From Butyrivibrio sp. (GTDB lineage: Bacteria > Bacillota > Clostridia > Lachnospirales > Lachnospiraceae), in the NCBI GenBank assembly GCA_024688095.1, contig JAILEJ010000457.1:1-7586 (forward strand): 7,586 nt of DNA, read 5' to 3'. Below, piece after piece: positions 1 to 6,612 of this stretch. A program made the translations under genes and the position numbers. How positions within the stretch are numbered: the first letter of the stretch is position 1; each line of letters begins with the position of its first letter. Under the pieces are notes generated by a model. That model searched no databases, was not told the origin of the DNA, and saw only the letters and a list, made by a program, of their open reading frames with translations.

Positions 1-573
1 TCCTTTTACCTCGTCCATTGCTATACGGAGGCATTTTAAGTTACCTTCTACCACCTGAGGCTTCTTGGCGAATTTGTGGCGATAAGATTCCTCCATATCT
101 TTCAAAAAAGTTTCTCTGTCAATTATGCTGCTTACTGCAACAACAGCTGCAAGCATTGGTGTGTTTGGGAAATATGCCCCGAGACAGTCCAAAGAAATTT
201 TTCTCGCATCAATAGTACATATTCTTCCATCGTAATTCTTGACTTCTGATCTTACTTCGTCAGGCGACTTTGATGAATTAACTATCAAAGCGCCGCCTTC
301 CTTAAGACCTGCTGCCACATCAACACTCTCAAGGAGTGTCTCATCTACTACTACTACATAATTTGGTTCATAGATATTGGAATGTATTGGACAACGTTCA
401 TCAGAAATACGATTGTATGCTGTGATTGGTGCTCCTGAACGTTCCGGACCATATTCCGGAAAGGATTGTACAAATTTGCCTGACATAAAAGCTGCATCTG
501 CAAGAAGCTGACTTGCTGTTTTTGCTCCCTGGCCACCTCTTCCATGCCATCTAACTTCTACCATGTCACTCAT
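1..573 (-). CDS. porG: 2-oxoacid (probably pyruvate):ferredoxin oxidoreductase, gamma subunit (partial, 3' end cut)
   Basis: This is the gamma subunit of a multi-subunit, thiamine-diphosphate-dependent 2-oxoacid:ferredoxin oxidoreductase. Such enzymes oxidatively decarboxylate pyruvate or a related 2-oxoacid to the acyl-CoA and reduce ferredoxin in the cytoplasm. The reading frame is open from 573 to the left edge (191 codons) with no stop seen. The N-terminus has the family hallmark VRWHGRGGQGAKTAS (residues about 7-21), then FPEYGPERSGAPITAYNRIS and a YVVVVDETLL strand. The family is usually about 190 residues, so only a few codons or the stop are missing. A GGAG-type site (AGGAGA on the minus strand, 585-590) lies 11 bases before the ATG at 573. 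An in-frame ATG at 582 is too close to that site, and one at 564 is also possible. Delta, alpha and beta subunit genes would be expected beyond the left edge. The exact 2-oxoacid (pyruvate or branched-chain) cannot be decided from this subunit. Confidence 0.88.
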   Translation of the reverse strand, partial: MSDMVEVRWHGRGGQGAKTASQLLADAAFMSGKFVQSFPEYGPERSGAPITAYNRISDERCPIHSNIYEPNYVVVVDETLLESVDVAAGLKEGGALIVNSSKSPDEVRSEVKNYDGRICTIDARKISLDCLGAYFPNTPMLAAVVAVSSIIDRETFLKDMEESYRHKFAKKPQVVEGNLKCLRIAMDEVKG

Positions 574-626
574 AATAACCATTTTCTCCTACCATTTTTA
601 TAACCTAAGTTTCTACGTTTCAATTT

Positions 627-656
627 ATCATATTTTACGATTTGATGCACTAGCAA
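627..656 (-). promoter_or_regulatory. Candidate sigma-A promoter for the porG-like gene
   Basis: On the minus strand, TTGCTA (656-651) and TATGAT (632-627) are separated by 18 bases. They match 4/6 and 5/6 of the -35/-10 consensus and would give a leader of about 45 bases. The placement after the upstream operon's terminator fits an independent promoter. It was found by eye in AT-rich DNA, so false matches are possible. Confidence 0.4.
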
Positions 657-725
657 ATGAACACTTTGTTGAATTAAATCGCTAAATTTTTGTAATTTAT
701 CTTTAATATAATAATCAGTATGGAT

Positions 726-768
726 AAAAAAACCTGTATGCCTTTTGTAAAATAATAAGGCGTACAGG
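726..768 (-). terminator. Rho-independent terminator of the alpha-galactoside operon
   Basis: Arms at 757-768 and 733-744 form a 12-base stem on the minus strand with one internal C/A mismatch and a 12-base loop. Seven T residues (732-726) follow directly. The stem begins about 14 bases after the alpha-galactosidase stop codon. Read on the plus strand, the mismatch becomes a G-U wobble and a shorter T-run follows (771-773, then 777-780), so weak bidirectional action is possible, although no plus-strand gene ends here. Confidence 0.85.
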
Positions 769-782
769 CTTTTACATTTTCT

Positions 783-3029
783 TTATCTCATTTTGAAATG
801 AATTTGCATACCAGGATATACTCCATACATTGGATCAAATGAGTAACCTCCATTCATAAGTGCACTTCCTGAATAACTTATACAGTTTCCACTGCTTTCA
901 AAAGATGCCTCTAAAGGCATATCATTACAGGAACTACTGCTATTATCGATAATATAACATCCATTTTTATTAAGTCCCTTTAGCTTTACAGTAATTATTT
1001 CAGCATTTGCATGCACATTAGTAAGGACTATGTTAACGAGGCACTCACTCTTATCCTCTGATACAAACTGCCAGCAAACATAATTCTTTTCTTCGAATTC
1101 ATTTGTAAGGCGATAATACCTTCCTTTCTGAATAAGCTTATAATATTTGTTAAAATCAGTTATCTGTTTTTTAATTATCTCTTTTTCTTCAATAGAGAGC
1201 TTTCTGGGATCCAGTTCGTACCCGAATGTTCCGGACATAGCTACAATACCTCTGGTTATAATTGGTACAACACGTCCGTTCTGATGATTTGGAGATGCCG
1301 ACACATGGCTTCCCATCACACTCACAGGATATCCATAGGAGGTTCCCTTCTGAATCGAAAGTCTGTCGATTGCATCTGAATTATCTGAACACCATATCTG
1401 AGGAGAATAGAACATTATTCCGGCATCAAATCTTCCACCTCCACCAGAACATCCTTCTATCAAGATATCTGGATATTTGCTTCGTATTTTATCCATCAGC
1501 TTATAGGTTCCCAACATAAAACGATGTAAAACTTCACCTTCGTATTCCGCCTCAAGTCCGCCAGAATATGGATTTGCTATAGATCTGTTAAAATCCCATT
1601 TAATATATTCAATATTCGCACTATCAAGGATTTCTGAAATTGAATCAAAAAGATAATCTACAACCTCAGGTTTTCCCATATCCAAAAGAAGCTGATTCCT
1701 GCCCATTACAGGGTTCCTGTTATTATCTGTAATTACCCATTCCGGATGATTTCTATAAAGATCAGAATCCTCATTTATCATCTCTGGTTCAAACCAGAGA
1801 CCAAATTTCATACCCAGAGAGTTTGCATGGTCTGCTATTGTTTTTATTCCTCCTGGAAGCTTATCTGTATTTACCTTCCAGTCACCAAGGCCAGCATTAT
1901 CATCATTTCTTTCGCCAAACCATCCATCATCCAAAACAAACATTTCACAGCCAAGCTCAGCCGCACTATCCTCGATTTCAATAATCTTTTTTTCATCAAA
2001 ATCAAAGTAAGTTCCTTCCCAGTTATTAATAAGTACTGGTCTCTTCATATCTCTAAACTGCTTCGGACATACATTTTCTCTTATAATTCTATGATAAAGA
2101 AAACTTAACTCATTTAGTCCCTTACCACTATACGCAAGAATAACTTCAGGTGTTTCAAAAGTTTCGCTCTTTCCAAGCTTCCAGTTAAAAAGACTACTTC
2201 CGATTCCCGAAACAATCCTTATACTTCCAGCCTGATCCATTTCAACTTCCTGCATATGATTACCGGAATACATAAGCATAATACCATAGCAATTACCAAA
2301 ATCCTCTGTTGCATTATGATCACATATAATCACAAAGGGATTATTATGATGGCTGCTTGCACCGCGTTTTGAGCCGATAGTATGAATATCATGAGTTATT
2401 TTTATTCTCTCTGTCTGTCGTTCCATGGCATGGCGACCATGAAAATGGATAAGGTCCATATTTTTATCTATCATATCCATGCACATGGAGGATGCTTTAT
2501 TTAAAGTGATACAATTATCAGATTTATTTATTATTAAAGTCTGCCTGGTAATAATATCCTTTTTTTCAAAAACACCATATCTTAAAACAACTTCCAGCTC
2601 CAATGTCTTATCTTCAAGCACAATTTCGAGAGTATCTGATTTATCATTTTCTTCTCTTACATATGGAAGATCTTCCAGCTTATATTTACCTGATTTAATA
2701 TTATAATCCTTAAATCTGAGGTCGCACGTACGGCTTCCATCTGCCGCAACAATTCCAAGTGCATTTACTCTGTAATCCCCCGCCCCATCAGTACTATATT
2801 CTGATGGTAATGTATCTGCAGAAATGCCTCGTTTTTTTCTTCCCTCATATGGATTTCCGGAAAATCCCCTGTCTACCTCCTTTATCAGGTAACTCATATC
2901 TGTTTCTCCGGTTTCCGCTCCATAGTATGTATGAAGCACCATTCCATATTCATTTATCTTAATCTGATATTCAGTATTATCCGTCTTTAGAAAAAATATC
3001 TTAGCTTTATCATCAAATCTAACTGACAT
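783..3029 (-). CDS. aga: Alpha-galactosidase, glycoside hydrolase family 36
   Basis: This retaining alpha-galactosidase (748 aa) releases terminal alpha-linked galactose from raffinose, melibiose, stachyose and similar sugars. It has no signal peptide, so it should act in the cytoplasm on imported sugar. The N-terminal beta-sandwich (about 1-325) is followed by a TIM barrel (about 330-645) and a C-terminal beta-domain. Visible GH36 signatures are NNWEGTYFDF (335-344), FVLDDGWFGERND (364-376), GLWFEPEM (410-417), YIKWDFNRS (475-483) with the expected nucleophile Asp479, CSGGGGRFD (527-535) and WCSDNSDA (546-553) with Asp549 as the likely acid/base. Catalytic roles are assigned by analogy with characterised GH36 enzymes. 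The length is normal for the bacterial family and no key residue is missing. The ATG at 3029 has GGGGTGA (minus strand, 3042-3036) 6 bases upstream. It is the last gene of the operon, 15 bases after the permease gene and just before a terminator. Confidence 0.96.
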   Translation of the reverse strand: MSVRFDDKAKIFFLKTDNTEYQIKINEYGMVLHTYYGAETGETDMSYLIKEVDRGFSGNPYEGRKKRGISADTLPSEYSTDGAGDYRVNALGIVAADGSRTCDLRFKDYNIKSGKYKLEDLPYVREENDKSDTLEIVLEDKTLELEVVLRYGVFEKKDIITRQTLIINKSDNCITLNKASSMCMDMIDKNMDLIHFHGRHAMERQTERIKITHDIHTIGSKRGASSHHNNPFVIICDHNATEDFGNCYGIMLMYSGNHMQEVEMDQAGSIRIVSGIGSSLFNWKLGKSETFETPEVILAYSGKGLNELSFLYHRIIRENVCPKQFRDMKRPVLINNWEGTYFDFDEKKIIEIEDSAAELGCEMFVLDDGWFGERNDDNAGLGDWKVNTDKLPGGIKTIADHANSLGMKFGLWFEPEMINEDSDLYRNHPEWVITDNNRNPVMGRNQLLLDMGKPEVVDYLFDSISEILDSANIEYIKWDFNRSIANPYSGGLEAEYEGEVLHRFMLGTYKLMDKIRSKYPDILIEGCSGGGGRFDAGIMFYSPQIWCSDNSDAIDRLSIQKGTSYGYPVSVMGSHVSASPNHQNGRVVPIITRGIVAMSGTFGYELDPRKLSIEEKEIIKKQITDFNKYYKLIQKGRYYRLTNEFEEKNYVCWQFVSEDKSECLVNIVLTNVHANAEIITVKLKGLNKNGCYIIDNSSSSCNDMPLEASFESSGNCISYSGSALMNGGYSFDPMYGVYPGMQIHFKMR

Positions 3030-3044
3030 ATTATTTCACCCCAA

Positions 3045-3887
3045 TTATAGTTTTCCTCCAGAAGTAGCAATTCCTTCTACAAACTGTTTCTGGAATATAA
3101 TATAAATTACAATCATCGGTACAATTGCAAGTACAGCTGATGCCATCATTGCAGGATAATCATTGCCATACTGCCCCTGCATCTTTGCAAGACCTGCACT
3201 AAGAGATGTAGTCTCAGCACTACTACACACAATCATTGGCCACATGAGGTCTTTAAATGCAAACAATGCCGTAAAAATACCAAGTGAAATCATTGCTGAG
3301 CGAGTCAAAGGAAGCATTATAAATAAAAATGTCTGTCCTATATTACATCCATCTATAGCTGCCGCCTCTTCGAGATCTTTGGGCAGTCCCTGATAACTTG
3401 TCTTCAAAAGATATGTACCAAAAGCTGTTACGAGACCAGGAAATACCAGACCAGCTGTAGTATTTAGCAAATGAAGCTTTGAAACCATCAGATATTGTGG
3501 AATTATAAATATCTGAGAAGGTATCATCATTTGTATAAGCACAAGTGAAAACATTAATTTTTTTCCAGGAAATTCAAGTCTTCCAAATGCATAACCTGCC
3601 ATCGTTGCTGTAAGGCATGCACATATAACTCTGAACAAAATAAATAAAATTGTGTTCTTATATAAAGTAATAAAATTATAACTCTTCCATACAGTTGCAA
3701 AATTAGACCAGTGCCACCCATTATGTGGCAATATATAAAATGGGTTAACCGAAATTGCTTCCTGATTCGTTTTTAGTGCAGTCAGTATCATCCACACAAA
3801 AGGGACAAGCATAATAACTGCCATAACGATAAGAACAATGTATGTAAAAAATTTATTTACTGCATATCTTTTACTCATACTATCCAT
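3045..3887 (-). CDS. ABC sugar transporter permease, MalG/MsmG type
   Basis: This is the second membrane subunit (280 aa) of a carbohydrate-uptake ABC importer (CUT1 family). It sits in the cytoplasmic membrane and pairs with the MalF-type subunit. Six hydrophobic spans are visible at roughly 16-36, 76-102, 111-133, 142-161, 196-215 and 247-265. The cytoplasmic EAA loop that docks the ATPase reads EEAAAIDGCNIGQTFLFIMLP (173-193), with the conserved Glu-Ala-Ala and Asp-Gly. The C-terminus has the typical QKQFVEGIATSGGKL form of MalG-like permeases. AGGGAG (minus strand, 3900-3895) lies 7 bases before the ATG at 3887 and supports this start over the Met at codon 4. It is 14 bases after the MalF-type gene and 15 bases before the alpha-galactosidase gene, so all three are almost certainly co-transcribed. 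The substrate, alpha-galactosides, is inferred from the neighbouring enzyme. Confidence 0.95.
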   Translation of the reverse strand: MDSMSKRYAVNKFFTYIVLIVMAVIMLVPFVWMILTALKTNQEAISVNPFYILPHNGWHWSNFATVWKSYNFITLYKNTILFILFRVICACLTATMAGYAFGRLEFPGKKLMFSLVLIQMMIPSQIFIIPQYLMVSKLHLLNTTAGLVFPGLVTAFGTYLLKTSYQGLPKDLEEAAAIDGCNIGQTFLFIMLPLTRSAMISLGIFTALFAFKDLMWPMIVCSSAETTSLSAGLAKMQGQYGNDYPAMMASAVLAIVPMIVIYIIFQKQFVEGIATSGGKL

Positions 3888-3901
3888 AGATCTTCTCCCT
3901 T

Positions 3902-4792
3902 TTAATTGTAAAATACCAGTTTCTTTTCAAGCTTTTGTAAAATAAATGTAACTATCATAATGAACACAACCAAAACAACTACAATAGCTGCACCGTAACC
4001 TCTGTTACTATTTGTGAATGCATAGGTATAAAACAGATATACAATTGACTGTGTCTTATTAAGTGCAAGGTTAGTTTTATCCATTACCATAAACATCAGA
4101 TCAAATACAGTAAGTGCTCCGATAATTCTTGTCTGAACTATAAAAAATGTCGTAGGACTAAGAAGTGGTACTGTTATATTAAAAAACTGATTGAGTCCAG
4201 ATGCACCGTCTATCTCTGCAGCTTCATAATAATCTTTAGGAATTTCCTGTAATCCCGCAATAAACAGAACCATGTTATAACCAATTATTGACCATACTCC
4301 AATTATTCCTACACTTATCCAGGCTATATCCGGATCTGATATCCAGGCTATATCTGTATTTAAAAGATTATTCAATAGACCAAACTGCTGATTATAAAGC
4401 CATTTCCAAACCATAGCCACAGCAGCAGGAGCACATACCATAGGTAAAAAGAACAGTGTTCTGAATATAGTCTTTCCAGCAAGCTTTTTTTGAAGAAGTA
4501 CTGCCAGAACAAGCGCAATCACTATTCCCAGTGGAACCTCTATTATTGCATATTTAACTGTATTCCAAAGAGACTGCCATGTCTCACCCGATGTAAGAAC
4601 CGATTGAAAATTCTTAAAGCCTACAAATACATTTCCCTTTCCAAAATCTCCAGTCTTACAAAAAGCCTGATATACCGTGTTAACTGCGGGATAGAAATTT
4701 AATATTATAAGTCCCAGCATCGTAGGTGTTATAAATAACCATCCCCATATGGCCTGACGTTTTTGCGATGGAGTCATCTTTTTCTTACCCAT
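3902..4792 (-). CDS. ABC sugar transporter permease, MalF/MsmF type
   Basis: This is the first membrane subunit (296 aa from the chosen start) of the CUT1-family sugar importer. A basic N-terminus (MGKKKMTPSQKRQ) precedes the first membrane span (about 17-38, with the typical FITPTMLGLIILNFYP pattern). Further spans lie near 77-101, 108-131, 159-181, 208-230 and 268-286. The EAA loop for ATPase docking is YYEAAEIDGASGLNQFFNITVP (188-209). The frame is open upstream to a TTG at 4825, but AAGGA (minus strand, 4804-4800) stands 7 bases before the ATG at 4792, and the extra codons overlap an inverted repeat, so the ATG is preferred. A short internal duplication, DIAWIS-DP-DIAWIS (147-160), lies in the periplasmic-side segment before the third or fourth span. 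The gene is 153 bases downstream of the binding-protein gene and 14 bases upstream of the MalG-type gene. Confidence 0.95.
   Translation of the reverse strand: MGKKKMTPSQKRQAIWGWLFITPTMLGLIILNFYPAVNTVYQAFCKTGDFGKGNVFVGFKNFQSVLTSGETWQSLWNTVKYAIIEVPLGIVIALVLAVLLQKKLAGKTIFRTLFFLPMVCAPAAVAMVWKWLYNQQFGLLNNLLNTDIAWISDPDIAWISVGIIGVWSIIGYNMVLFIAGLQEIPKDYYEAAEIDGASGLNQFFNITVPLLSPTTFFIVQTRIIGALTVFDLMFMVMDKTNLALNKTQSIVYLFYTYAFTNSNRGYGAAIVVVLVVFIMIVTFILQKLEKKLVFYN
4313..4354 (-). repeat. Short direct repeat inside the MalF-type permease gene
   Basis: The 14-base string atccaggctatatc occurs at 4317-4330 and again at 4341-4354, a 24-base period. In protein it gives DIAWIS twice (residues 147-152 and 155-160), separated by Asp-Pro. 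The frame is intact, so this looks like an in-frame local duplication or simple sequence convergence. Confidence 0.7.
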
Positions 4793-4799
4793 ATTATTG

Positions 4800-4806
4800 T
4801 CCTTCC
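4800..4806 (-). promoter_or_regulatory. Ribosome binding site deciding the MalF-type start
   Basis: On the minus strand GGAAGGA sits 7 bases before the ATG at 4792. No comparable site precedes the upstream in-frame TTG at 4825, so translation should start at 4792. Confidence 0.8.
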
Positions 4807-4810
4807 ATAT

Positions 4811-4846
4811 TATTATAAAGAGCAAAAATCATTACTCTTTATAATA
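4811..4846 (-). promoter_or_regulatory. Perfect 12-bp inverted repeat just before the MalF-type ribosome binding site
   Basis: tattataaagag (4811-4822) and its exact reverse complement (4835-4846) flank a 12-base loop. In the minus-strand transcript this forms an A/U-rich stem-loop ending only 4 bases before the ribosome binding site. No T-run follows, so it is not a standard terminator. A role in translation control or mRNA processing is inference only. One arm can also pair with CUCUUUAU (4928-4921 on the transcript) nearer the binding-protein gene. Confidence 0.7.
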
Positions 4847-4874
4847 TTCCTTTAACCGAATCATCCTATTATTA

Positions 4875-4920
4875 TAGCTGTGAAAACCCGCCTGCCTTTA
4901 CATTTGGTTTTTCACAGCTA
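4875..4920 (-). promoter_or_regulatory. Intercistronic stem-loop between binding-protein and permease genes
   Basis: Arms at 4906-4920 and 4875-4888 pair over 14 base pairs with one bulged base around a 17-base loop. The structure starts 26 bases after the binding-protein stop. The bases after it on the transcript are ATAATAGG, not a T-run, so it is not a canonical intrinsic terminator. In sugar ABC operons such as E. coli malEFG, a stem-loop in this position protects the binding-protein part of the mRNA so that much more binding protein than permease is made. The same role is inferred here. Confidence 0.78.
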
Positions 4921-4945
4921 ATAAAGAGTTACCTGGTTTTAATTA

Positions 4946-6346
4946 TCATTCTGCTGCTATAGCATCTTCTATTATCTTCTGAGCGTTATCGCATGCGGTT
5001 GCCATAAGATCAGCATCTTCAGGATTCTGCCATGCATCAAGGAATCCTCCTGCCTGCTGAAGCTTATCTTCCCAAACAGTTGTATTTCTTGTATATGGAC
5101 GGAAGAATAAGTCTCCTTCTTCTTCAGCTCTTGTAAAAGCTGATACATCCATTCCCTCAAAAGCGCTGGCAAATGCTTCTGATACGCCTTTCATACCACC
5201 CATGGTTACACCAAGTTCTGCCTGCTTAGTCTGACCTTCTTCAGCACAGAAATATGCAATAAGATCATAACAGGCCTGTGGATCTTCAACATTTGCATTT
5301 GCTGCCCATCCAAGTCCGTTATATGCTGAATAACGCTCACCTTCATCACATGATCCATTTCCATTTGTATCTGCATAAGGAAGCATTGCCCATGCATAAT
5401 CGTCATGATTCTCGGCAGTATAGAAAGAATTGATCATCCATGAACCCTGTGTGATCATTCCAACCTGTCCTGACTGGAACAATGAATCTGTACCTGTTTC
5501 AGCAACTACAGACTGAGGTGCACCAACTGTAAGTAACTGTCTTACCATTTCCATAGCAGCCTTACCTTCATCAGAACCAATTGTTGTTCCATCATGTGTT
5601 TCATTAATAACCTCTGCACCATAGTCATATACAAGGTTGTACCAGCCATCCTGATTATTTGAAGTATTCATTGCAAGACCATAAACTTCACCATTTGATC
5701 CTTCCGTTATAGCTTTTGCAGCTTCGTACATATCTTCCCATGTCCAGTCATCTGTAGGATATTCAACACCATATTCATCAAAAATAGCCTTGTTATAAAG
5801 AAGTGCTATTGTATCATGATCCTTAGGAAGCGCATACTGTTTGCCATCGCTATTATAAAGAGCCCATACGCCTTCGTAATAATTTTCTTCCTCTATTGAT
5901 GAATCTGCTGCAATATAATCTGTCAGATCAAGAAGAATATCATTTTCCATATACATCTGTGCTGTATTTGAATGCATCCAGAATACATCTGGCATCTCGC
6001 CGCCTGAAGCACCTGCTTCAAGAAGCGTCCAATAGTTATCCCAATCAATAACTTCTATTGATACTGCAACACCTGACTGTGCTGTCCAGTCATCAGCAAT
6101 TTCCTGAAGTCCTGCCTGCTGATTACTATCCCATATATTTATTGTGATTTTATCTGTTGTGTAGCTTTTTTCTGAAGCATCAGCTTCTACTGATTCTGTT
6201 TCTGCTGTATCTGTTTCAGTTGTCTCTGTTTCAGTTGTCTCTGTTTCAGTTGTTTGTGTGCTATCAGTTTCTGTACCAGAACCACATCCAATAAGACCTG
6301 CTGTAACTGTCATACACATCATTACCGCTAACAATTTTTTCTTCAT
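4946..6346 (-). CDS. ABC sugar-binding lipoprotein (solute-binding protein family 1)
   Basis: This extracellular lipoprotein (466 aa from the chosen start) captures sugar and delivers it to the downstream MalF/MalG-type permeases. The N-terminus MKKKLLAVMMCMTVTAGLIGC is a lipoprotein signal with lipobox Leu-Ile-Gly-Cys, so Cys21 should be the lipid-bearing first mature residue. A Thr/Glu-rich low-complexity linker (about 22-60) spaces the domain from the membrane. The body has typical family 1 segments: ITINIWDS (67-74), GEMPDVFWMHSN (116-127), YALPKDHDTIALLYNKAIFDEYG (171-193), WTWEDMYEAAKAIT (201-214) and GQVGMITQGSWMINSF (293-308). An acidic loop, DTNGNGSCDEGE (326-337), fits the EF-hand spacing. 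The frame extends to a TTG at 6367, but AGGGAGG directly before the ATG at 6346 and the signal-peptide fit favour that ATG. Substrate specificity for alpha-galactosides is inferred from the operon. Confidence 0.95.
   Translation of the reverse strand: MKKKLLAVMMCMTVTAGLIGCGSGTETDSTQTTETETTETETTETDTAETESVEADASEKSYTTDKITINIWDSNQQAGLQEIADDWTAQSGVAVSIEVIDWDNYWTLLEAGASGGEMPDVFWMHSNTAQMYMENDILLDLTDYIAADSSIEEENYYEGVWALYNSDGKQYALPKDHDTIALLYNKAIFDEYGVEYPTDDWTWEDMYEAAKAITEGSNGEVYGLAMNTSNNQDGWYNLVYDYGAEVINETHDGTTIGSDEGKAAMEMVRQLLTVGAPQSVVAETGTDSLFQSGQVGMITQGSWMINSFYTAENHDDYAWAMLPYADTNGNGSCDEGERYSAYNGLGWAANANVEDPQACYDLIAYFCAEEGQTKQAELGVTMGGMKGVSEAFASAFEGMDVSAFTRAEEEGDLFFRPYTRNTTVWEDKLQQAGGFLDAWQNPEDADLMATACDNAQKIIEDAIAAE
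6196..6255 (-). repeat. 15-bp tandem repeat coding the Thr/Glu linker
   Basis: The plus-strand unit ctgtttcagttgtct occurs at 6211-6225 and 6226-6240, with a one-mismatch copy at 6241-6255 and a more degenerate copy at 6196-6210. The unit is five codons long, so changes in copy number keep the frame and only lengthen or shorten the ETTET-type linker behind the lipid anchor. Confidence 0.85.
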
Positions 6347-6350
6347 GTTG

Positions 6351-6357
6351 CCTCCCT
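6351..6357 (-). promoter_or_regulatory. Ribosome binding site deciding the binding-protein start
   Basis: AGGGAGG on the minus strand ends 4 bases before the ATG at 6346. It lies inside the possible N-terminal extension from the TTG at 6367, which therefore is very unlikely to be the true start. Confidence 0.85.
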
Positions 6358-6431
6358 TTCCGGACAATCTAATCCAATAAAACCTTACAATATTAACTTT
6401 TTCGATATTACTTAAGAAACTGCAATTCCTT

Positions 6432-6460
6432 TTGACAAGATATATGTTATTCTTTATATC
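6432..6460 (+). promoter_or_regulatory. Candidate sigma-A promoter for the AraC-family regulator
   Basis: A perfect -35 TTGACA (6432-6437) is followed after 17 bases by TATATC (6455-6460), 4/6 to the -10 consensus. Transcription would begin near 6467 and leave a leader of about 145 bases before the ATG at 6613. It lies in the divergent region, so a regulator bound here could affect both directions. Confidence 0.5.
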
Positions 6461-6508
6461 GTCTTATAAAAATGTTATTATGTTATTATGATTTGTCATT
6501 TTGTGACA
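6444..6508. promoter_or_regulatory. Repeat cluster in the divergent region, possible operator
   Basis: The octamer ATGTTATT occurs at 6444-6451, 6472-6479 and 6480-6487, the last two directly adjacent. Just beyond lies an inverted repeat, TGTCA (6494-6498) and TGACA (6504-6508), with 5 bases between. AraC-family proteins commonly bind direct repeats upstream of the promoters they activate, and this sits between the regulator and the operon. The region is very AT-rich, so chance repeats are likely and the operator role is a guess. Confidence 0.3.
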
Positions 6509-6600
6509 TTTATCAGAATGAATAACTGGTGTTTTTTATTTAAATTCTCTATTTTAAAGGCTTTTATTGATGTTTTACTATATTTTTAAATTCTTTTTGT

Positions 6601-6604
6601 GAGG
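6601..6604 (+). promoter_or_regulatory. Ribosome binding site of the AraC-family gene
   Basis: GAGG stands 8 bases before the ATG at 6613 and supports this start. Confidence 0.7.
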
Positions 6605-6612
6605 CGATTATT

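Noticed and set aside
574..582. ATG at 582 as the start of the porG-like gene
   Set aside because: It is in frame, but only 2 bases separate it from the AGGAGA site, which is too close. The ATG at 573 begins the usual family N-terminus.
1262..2962. Several plus-strand reading frames of 67-120 codons opposite the alpha-galactosidase gene
   Set aside because: They lie antisense to a gene with full GH36 motifs, have no convincing ribosome binding sites and encode low-complexity, unrecognisable proteins.
4793..4825. TTG start at 4825 for the MalF-type permease
   Set aside because: It has no ribosome binding site, while the ATG at 4792 has one at ideal spacing and a typical basic N-terminus.
4875..4920. 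Rho-independent terminator between binding-protein and permease genes
   Set aside because: The stem is strong, but no T-run follows on either strand, and the downstream genes show no clear promoter of their own.
6347..6367. TTG start at 6367 for the binding lipoprotein
   Set aside because: The added codons include the ribosome binding site of the ATG at 6346 and would displace the lipoprotein signal from the N-terminus.
6361..6612. Catabolite-repression (cre) site or riboswitch in the divergent region
   Set aside because: I saw no good match to the cre consensus TGWAANCGNTNWCA and no recognisable riboswitch core.
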